This document shows positions 59,689 to 64,000 of a DNA stretch of 64,000 nucleotides, piece after piece. Each line of letters begins with the position of its first letter. Within the stretch, counting starts at the first letter, position 1. Position numbers and translations under genes: made by a program. Location of the stretch: assembly GCF_001613205.1 (NCBI RefSeq), contig NZ_BDBX01000009.1:1-64000 (forward strand). Reading direction: 5' to 3'. The notes beneath the pieces are model-generated. The model did no database searches and had not been told where the DNA came from. It saw only the letters and a list, made by a program, of their open reading frames with translations. The stretch comes from Nocardia sienata NBRC 100364. GTDB lineage: Bacteria; Actinomycetota; Actinomycetes; Mycobacteriales; Mycobacteriaceae.

Positions 59689-61324
59689 ATAATGGTTCGG
59701 TCGCAACGGCCTCGTCGCGCGCTGCGGTCAGCTCCCGCCGGATGACGAACTTCTGGATCTTTCCGCTGGGGGTCCGCGGGAAGTCCGCGACGATATGCAG
59801 TTCCTCGGGCCACTTCTGCTTGGCCAGTCCGGCGCGGGCGAAATGCGCGCGCAGCGCCTCGATATCGGGTGTCGGGTGACCGGGCAGGCAGCGCACCACC
59901 GCGGCGGTGCGTTCGCCCAGGCGTGGGTCCGGCACCGCGACCGCGACACCCTCGGCCACGCCCGGCAGGGTGAGCAGCACTTCCTCGACCTCGAGCGCGC
60001 TCACGTTCTCGCCGCCGCGGATGATGATGTCGGACAGGCGATCGGTGATGGTGAGGTAGCCGTCGGCGTCCACGGTGCCGATATCGCCGGTGTGGTACCA
60101 GCCGTCGGCGTCGAAGGCGCGGGCGGTGAGTTCGGGATCGGTGTAGCCCAGGCACAGATCGGGGCCGCGGCTGATGATCTCGCCGTCGTCGCCGAGCCGG
60201 AATTCAACGCCCGGGAGCGCGTTGCCATCGGTGAACAGGCGTTTGTCCGCCGGTGCGGTGGCCAGTGAACCGGTGATCGACGGGTGCTCGGTACTGCCGT
60301 AGGAGCGGAACACGGTGATACCGAGTTGTTCGAGCCGGGTGCTCACCGTCGCCGGCACGGCCGCGCCGCCGAGGCCGGCATAGCGCAACTGCGCTAGATG
60401 GGCGGGCCGGTAGCCGGGATGGTCGAGCAGACTCGTGACGAAATAGCTCACACCGCCGCCGACGCAGATGTTCTCGCTCGCCATCAGTTCGAGCACCCGG
60501 CCCGGGTCCCAGAGGTCGAGCAGGTGGATGGGTGCGCCGTCGAGAACCGGGATGAGCAGGGCATTGAGCATGCCGATGAAATGCCCGACCGGTGCCGAGG
60601 TGAGCTGGTCGCCGCGATCGGCCGGGTACATCCCGGCCAGTTGCCGCACCTCGTAGCCCAGGGTGTTGTGGCTGTGTACGACGCCCTTCGGCGCCCGGGT
60701 GGTACCCGAGGTGAAGGCGATGCACGCGGGGCCGCCCGGGTCGGCGCGCAGGACGCCGTCCATCGGTTCCGGTTCGAGCAATTCGTCGAAATCCCGGTCC
60801 ACCACGCCCACTACCGGCACGGTGGCGCACAGGTCGGGGTCGAATTCGTGGTGACCGAATCGTTCGCAGGTGATGAACGCCTTCGGGGAGACCGCACCCA
60901 AGATGTAGCCGAGTTCCCGGCGTCCGTAGAAGTGCGCGATCGGCACCACGGTGGTGCCGAGCAGGGCCGAGGCCCAGTAGGTGGCGGCCGCCTCCATCCA
61001 GTTCGGCAACTGGAACGCGACGATATCCCCGGGGCCTACGCCACGTCGGCGCAGTCCGGCGGCGAGGCGGCGTGCGATCCGCTCGACCTCGGCGAAGGTT
61101 CCCGTCCAGGGCCGGATGCGGGAGTGCACCCGGAAGGTCGCGCCGGGTGCCGCCGCCAGGCCGCGGGCCAGGATCTCGCCGAGGGTCTCATCGGTCCACC
61201 AGCCGGCCTCGCGATAGCGACGGGCCAGGGCGGAGGGGACCCTGCGGATGGGCGATCCGGGCCCGGAGGCGGTAGCGGAGTGTGGCCCCGTAGGGCCCTC
61301 GCTCGTGGGCCGTGGATGCTGCAT
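59687..61324 (-). CDS. Acyl-CoA synthetase (AMP-forming, cyclohexanecarboxylate-CoA ligase-like)
   Basis: 545 aa. A-F-T-S-G-T-T-R-A-P-K-G-V near residue 210, Y-G-S-T-E-H-P near 340, hinge D-R-L-S-D-I-I-I-R-G-G-E-N, Lys in S-G-K-I-Q-K-F. The Y-G-S-T-E-H form and R-R-L-A-A-G-L-R-R-R-G-V-G are seen in ligases for alicyclic acids. The first ~24 residues are encoded by a diverged copy of the 75-bp repeat found at 8296-8594 and are probably not conserved; the true start may be the same ATG or further in. It is first in an operon from the paired site at 61361. Confidence 0.87.
   Translation of the reverse strand: MQHPRPTSEGPTGPHSATASGPGSPIRRVPSALARRYREAGWWTDETLGEILARGLAAAPGATFRVHSRIRPWTGTFAEVERIARRLAAGLRRRGVGPGDIVAFQLPNWMEAAATYWASALLGTTVVPIAHFYGRRELGYILGAVSPKAFITCERFGHHEFDPDLCATVPVVGVVDRDFDELLEPEPMDGVLRADPGGPACIAFTSGTTRAPKGVVHSHNTLGYEVRQLAGMYPADRGDQLTSAPVGHFIGMLNALLIPVLDGAPIHLLDLWDPGRVLELMASENICVGGGVSYFVTSLLDHPGYRPAHLAQLRYAGLGGAAVPATVSTRLEQLGITVFRSYGSTEHPSITGSLATAPADKRLFTDGNALPGVEFRLGDDGEIISRGPDLCLGYTDPELTARAFDADGWYHTGDIGTVDADGYLTITDRLSDIIIRGGENVSALEVEEVLLTLPGVAEGVAVAVPDPRLGERTAAVVRCLPGHPTPDIEALRAHFARAGLAKQKWPEELHIVADFPRTPSGKIQKFVIRRELTAARDEAVATEPL
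61255..61318 (-). repeat. Diverged dispersed copy of the 8.3-kb repeat unit
   Basis: Read on the minus strand, this stretch aligns over some 60 bases with the fourth copy of the tandem array (shared blocks include CGAGGGCC, TCCGCTACCGC and TCCGGGCCCG). It forms the first codons of the ligase gene at 59687. Orientation relative to the gene is opposite to that of the array and its crotonase. Confidence 0.65.
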
Positions 61325-61360
61325 CGCGAACTCCCGATCCGACCGCCGGAAACCACCGGA

Positions 61361-61397
61361 AAGTATATGGTTCTCTAAGTAAGAGAATCATATTTCC
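61361..61397. promoter_or_regulatory. Paired operator dyads of the GAGAAT regulon (site 8)
   Basis: 61383-61397 (GAGAATCATATTTCC) and 61361-61375 (AAGTATATGGTTCTC, one arm good), centres 22 bp apart. The first is almost identical to the second dyad of site 2 (14 of 15). Divergent region between ligase (-) and crotonase (+). Confidence 0.7.
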
Positions 61398-61414
61398 GTC
61401 GAGGAGAACAAGTA

Positions 61415-62131
61415 GTGATCGAGCTCGAACTGGCGGATGGTCTGGCCGTCGTCACCATCAACCGGCCGCACGCGCGCAACGCCATCGCCCTGGACACGAT
61501 GGATGAACTCGGCAAGGCGATCGACGGCGCGACCGGCGCCCGGGCTCTGGTGATCACCGGGGCCGGGGACCGGGCCTTCGTCTCCGGCGGGGATCTGAAA
61601 GAGTTGGCGGCATTGCGCACCGTGGAGCAGGCGACGGCCATGGCGAACCGGATGCGGGAGGTCTGCGACAAGCTCGAGCGCTTCCCGGGGCCGGTGATCG
61701 CGGCGCTGAACGGTCATGCGCTGGGCGGCGGCGCCGAAGTCGCGGTCGCGGCCGATATCCGGATCGCCGCGGCCGATATCAAGATCGGTTTCAATCAGGT
61801 GGCACTGGCGATCATGCCGGCCTGGGGCGGCGCGGAACGATTATCGCGGCTGATCGGCCGCAGCCGCGCGCTACTACTGGCGGGTTCGGGTGAGATTCTG
61901 GCCGCCCCCGACGCCGAACGCCTGGGCCTGCTCGACCGGGTGCTGCCGCGTGCCGACTTCGACGCGGGCTGGCGCACTCTGGCCCGGACTCTGGCCAATC
62001 CATCCGCGGGCGCGATCAAACGGGTCGTCGACGGTGCGAGCCCACAGGAGGCGGTGGCGGCCTTCGCCGAACTCTGGGTGGCCGACGCGCACTGGGCGGC
62101 GGCCGACCGGGTGATGAACCGGGCGAGATGA
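61415..62131 (+). CDS. Crotonase-superfamily enoyl-CoA hydratase/isomerase
   Basis: 238 aa. F-V-S-G-G-D-L-K-E-L and A-L-G-G-G-A-E-V-A-V-A-A-D form the oxyanion hole and keep the first catalytic Glu. The second Glu position reads Gln (F-N-Q-V-A), so an isomerase or altered hydratase is possible. GTG start behind GAGGAG. It is divergent from the ligase and under the shared operator at 61361; convergent with the TetR gene downstream. Confidence 0.86.
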   Translation: MIELELADGLAVVTINRPHARNAIALDTMDELGKAIDGATGARALVITGAGDRAFVSGGDLKELAALRTVEQATAMANRMREVCDKLERFPGPVIAALNGHALGGGAEVAVAADIRIAAADIKIGFNQVALAIMPAWGGAERLSRLIGRSRALLLAGSGEILAAPDAERLGLLDRVLPRADFDAGWRTLARTLANPSAGAIKRVVDGASPQEAVAAFAELWVADAHWAAADRVMNRAR

Positions 62132-62151
62132 GGCCTGCGATGAGCCGTCGG

Positions 62152-62736
62152 CTACGCCCCGTCCTCGAGCAAACCGATCTCGCGTTCGGCGAAGGCGAAG
62201 GTTTCGGCGTGTCCCGCTGTCATCCCGAGAGCCTGTTCCAGGACGACCATCCGCGCCGCGCTGGTCATCAGCACCGAGAGCACATCGGCGGGAAACCGGC
62301 CGGTGTCCACGCCGTAGCCGCTGAGCAGCCGGGCCAGTGCCTCGGTCTGCGCCGCGCGGAACTGCTCGGAATAGCGCACCACTTCGGCGCGGATCGCCGG
62401 TTTGTGATTGGCCAGGCCGACGAACTCCATGGTGAACCGGGCGGCGGCGGTATCGGTACTGAACTCCCACAGCGCGTGCAGCGGCCGGTCGGATTTCAGT
62501 ACCTGCGCGAGCGTTTCCAGGCCCTGTTCGGCGCGGCGCCGGAACACCGCCAGGAACAGGTCGTCCATCGACCGGAAGTAGTAGTGCACCAATTGGGGTT
62601 TGAGACCGGCGTGTTCGGCGAGTCGTCGCGAGGTCACCGCGGCCCAGCCCTGTTCCAGCATCAGCTGTTCCGCCGCGTCCATCAGGACGCCGCGGTTCTT
62701 GGCCTCGGGTGCGCCGAGCCGGCGGGGTGATGACAT
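62152..62736 (-). CDS. TetR-family regulator
   Basis: 194 aa. The N-terminal helix-turn-helix (V-T-S-R-R-L-A-E-H-A-G-L-K-P-Q-L-V-H-Y-Y-F-R-S-M-D-D-L) is complete; the rest is the ligand domain. It is divergent from the P450 at 63090 across 353 bases with two perfect palindromes, so it likely controls the P450 and itself. The DNA-recognition helix differs from that of the TetR at 10944, so it is a second, separate regulator. Confidence 0.88.
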   Translation of the reverse strand: MSSPRRLGAPEAKNRGVLMDAAEQLMLEQGWAAVTSRRLAEHAGLKPQLVHYYFRSMDDLFLAVFRRRAEQGLETLAQVLKSDRPLHALWEFSTDTAAARFTMEFVGLANHKPAIRAEVVRYSEQFRAAQTEALARLLSGYGVDTGRFPADVLSVLMTSAARMVVLEQALGMTAGHAETFAFAEREIGLLEDGA

Positions 62737-62830
62737 GTTCAGGCCTCCTCTGGGCTTTCCGTATTACCACGCCGGTCGCGAGATCACCGGCGATCGTATC
62801 CCGCGGCCGACGACTGTTGACGCGCTCCCC

Positions 62831-62849
62831 CGGCACATGCTAAGCATGT
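62831..62849. promoter_or_regulatory. 19-bp palindrome (GCACATGCT-A-AGCATGTGC)
   Basis: Perfect 9-bp arms around one central A. Regulator-type site about 95 bases upstream of the TetR start. Its sequence is unrelated to the neighbouring palindrome, so two regulators may bind here. Confidence 0.6.
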
Positions 62850-62861
62850 GCTCAGCATCAC

Positions 62862-62877
62862 ATCTGAGCGATCGCTC
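62862..62877. promoter_or_regulatory. 16-bp perfect palindrome (CTGAGCGATCGCTCAG)
   Basis: A typical TetR-family operator shape, GAGCG-AT-CGCTC core with perfect flanks. Best candidate site for the TetR encoded at 62152. Confidence 0.65.
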
Positions 62878-63089
62878 AGCAGGAGTCCCGGACCGTACCG
62901 GGCCACGACCGCGGCCTCGGATGGAGTGTGTGGCGGCGCGAGGAGGCGGCTGTGGGCGACCCGGAGCAGCAGCGCGCGCCGAGGACGGCTTCCGGCGGCG
63001 ACAGCCCGCGAGGGCCGCGGAGCGACCGAGCCGTATCAACCGGTGATCCACGGTTGGCGACAAGATTCTGTTGATATCAGGAGGTTCCC

Positions 63090-64000
63090 GTGACCGATTT
63101 CGATACGGTCGACTACTTCACCGATCCCGCGCTGGTACCCGACCCGCATCCGTACTACGACCATCTGCGCGCCAAATGCCCGGTGACCCGGGAACCCAAC
63201 TACGGTGTCTGGGCGGTCACCGGCTACGAGGAAGCCGTCGACGTCCTCCGCGATTCCGACACCTTCTCCTCGTGCATCGCCGTCGGCGGTCCCTTCCCGC
63301 CGCTGCCCTTCACCCCCGAGGGCGACGACATCACCGGCCAGATCGCCGCGCACCGTGAACAACTCCCGATGCACGAGCACATGGTCACCATGGATCCGCC
63401 CGATCACACCGCCGCCCGCTCGCTGCTCAACAAACTGCTCGTGCCCTCCCGGCTGAAGGAGAACGAGGAGTTCATGTGGAAACTCGCCGACAGGCAACTC
63501 GACGAATTCATCGACGACGGCAGATGTGAATTCCTTTCCGCCTACGCCAAGGTCTTCACGCTGCTCGTGATCGCCGACCTGCTGGGGGTGCCGGAGGAAT
63601 ATCACGAGGAACTGCGCATCAACCTCGCCGGTGGGCCGACGGTGGGTTCGATCGACAAGGAGATCGTGCCGGTCAATCCACTGGAATGGCTGGACAACCT
63701 GTTCGGCGAGCTGATCTCCGACCGGCGCGCCAATCCGCGCGACGATGTGCTGACCTCGCTGGCCCAGGCGAAATATCCCGACGGGTCGACGCCCGAGGTG
63801 ATCGAGGTGGTGCGCACCGCGACATTCCTCTTCGGCGCCGGCCAGGAGACCACCGCGAAACTGCTCGGCAGCGCCATGCAGTTCATGGCCACCCGTCCCG
63901 ACCTGCAGGACGCGTTGCGCGCCGACCGCAGCCGTATCCCGGTGTTCATCGAGGAGACGCTGCGCATGCAGGCGCCGGTGAAGAGCGGTTTCCGGCTGGC
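63090..64000 (+). CDS. Cytochrome P450 (3' truncated by the window end)
   Basis: 303 residues visible from the GTG behind AGGAGG. The I-helix A-G-Q-E-T-T and the K-helix E-x-x-R (E-E-T-L-R-M) are present; the heme loop lies beyond the window. The N-terminal D-P-H-P-Y-Y-D-H-L-R, C-P-V-T-R-E and F-S-S-C-I-A/S-V blocks match the P450 at 33232 closely, so the two are recent paralogues. It is controlled separately, from the palindromic region next to the TetR gene, not by a GAGAAT site. Confidence 0.9.
   Translation, partial: MTDFDTVDYFTDPALVPDPHPYYDHLRAKCPVTREPNYGVWAVTGYEEAVDVLRDSDTFSSCIAVGGPFPPLPFTPEGDDITGQIAAHREQLPMHEHMVTMDPPDHTAARSLLNKLLVPSRLKENEEFMWKLADRQLDEFIDDGRCEFLSAYAKVFTLLVIADLLGVPEEYHEELRINLAGGPTVGSIDKEIVPVNPLEWLDNLFGELISDRRANPRDDVLTSLAQAKYPDGSTPEVIEVVRTATFLFGAGQETTAKLLGSAMQFMATRPDLQDALRADRSRIPVFIEETLRMQAPVKSGFRL

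Larger units (their letters stand above)
62737..63089. other. TetR/P450 intergenic region
   Basis: 353 bases without a gene. It holds two perfect palindromes (62831-62849 and 62862-62877) and ends in a strong AGGAGG before the P450 GTG. Nothing else is recognised between 62878 and 63078. Confidence 0.5.

Noticed and set aside
10929..61397. Assigning the GAGAAT sites to KstR or KstR2 (sterol regulators)
   Set aside because: The arm sequence and N3 spacing do not fit the sterol regulator motifs as I recall them, and no kstR-like gene is in the window.
1..64000. Insertion sequences, prophage, tRNA or rRNA genes
   Set aside because: No transposase, integrase, terminal inverted repeat pair, tRNA cloverleaf or rRNA stretch was recognised in reading the window.

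Overview
The window is high-GC DNA (roughly two thirds G+C) with many GTG starts, ATGA/GTGA stop-start overlaps, a WXG100 secretion substrate, F420-type oxidoreductases and a mycothiol-type DinB protein. Together these point to a mycolic-acid actinomycete, most likely Nocardia or a close relative. The genus is an inference; no rRNA or tRNA gene was seen.

Layout. 1-2.1 kb: end of a type VII secretion (ESX) locus, with a partial WXG100 protein, a WXG/ESX-type toxin carrying a C-terminal ADP-ribosyltransferase, and a small probable immunity protein. 2.1-6.5 kb: ordinary and decayed sequence (TPR remnant, LysR/DoxX pair, VOC protein, head-to-head remains of an SDR and a hotdog gene, Nudix hydrolase). 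6.5-28.9 kb: first block of a CoA-thioester catabolic island, with a kinase/acyl-CoA dehydrogenase (ACAD) pair, a TetR regulator, two further ACAD pairs, crotonases, a SnoaL/DUF3237/TetR operon, acyl-CoA ligases, a MaoC-type hydratase, an AcuI-type reductase, SDRs and two kinds of CoA-transferase. 29-33 kb: accessory genes (methyltransferase-GNAT fusion, DJ-1/PfpI protein, zinc alcohol dehydrogenase). 33-51.7 kb: second catabolic block, with P450/ferredoxin, an ACAD pair, a luciferase-like F420 enzyme and an SDR; then MarR, DinB, cupin and a small membrane protein; then a long leftward operon SDR-ferredoxin-P450-DUF35/thiolase fusion-hydrolase-DoxX-two beta-hydroxyacid dehydrogenases; then a rightward ALDH-CoA transferase pair. 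51.7-55.3 kb: small secreted proteins, an F420-type PPOX protein, and a MerR (TioE-like)/erythromycin-esterase pair. 55.4-64 kb: third catabolic block, with two amidohydrolases, two ligases, a crotonase, a TetR and the start of a third P450.

How it fits together. The enzymes read as one uncharacterised route for a hydrophobic, probably cyclic or branched substrate: P450/ferredoxin hydroxylation, SDR/ALDH oxidation, ligase or CoA-transferase activation, paired ACADs, crotonase/MaoC hydration, and C-C cleavage by a DUF35-thiolase (Ltp2/ChsH2-like) fusion. The most informative non-coding signal is a 15-bp dyad of the form GAGAAY-N3-AYTCTC. It recurs at eight promoter regions spread over 50 kb and is usually doubled at 21-22 bp. 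It lies in front of P450s, ligases, ACADs, the ALDH, the SDR operon and both amidohydrolases, and it overlaps the start of the TetR gene at 10944. This suggests that one TetR repressor controls the whole island. A second motif (ATCCTTA...) links two other operons.
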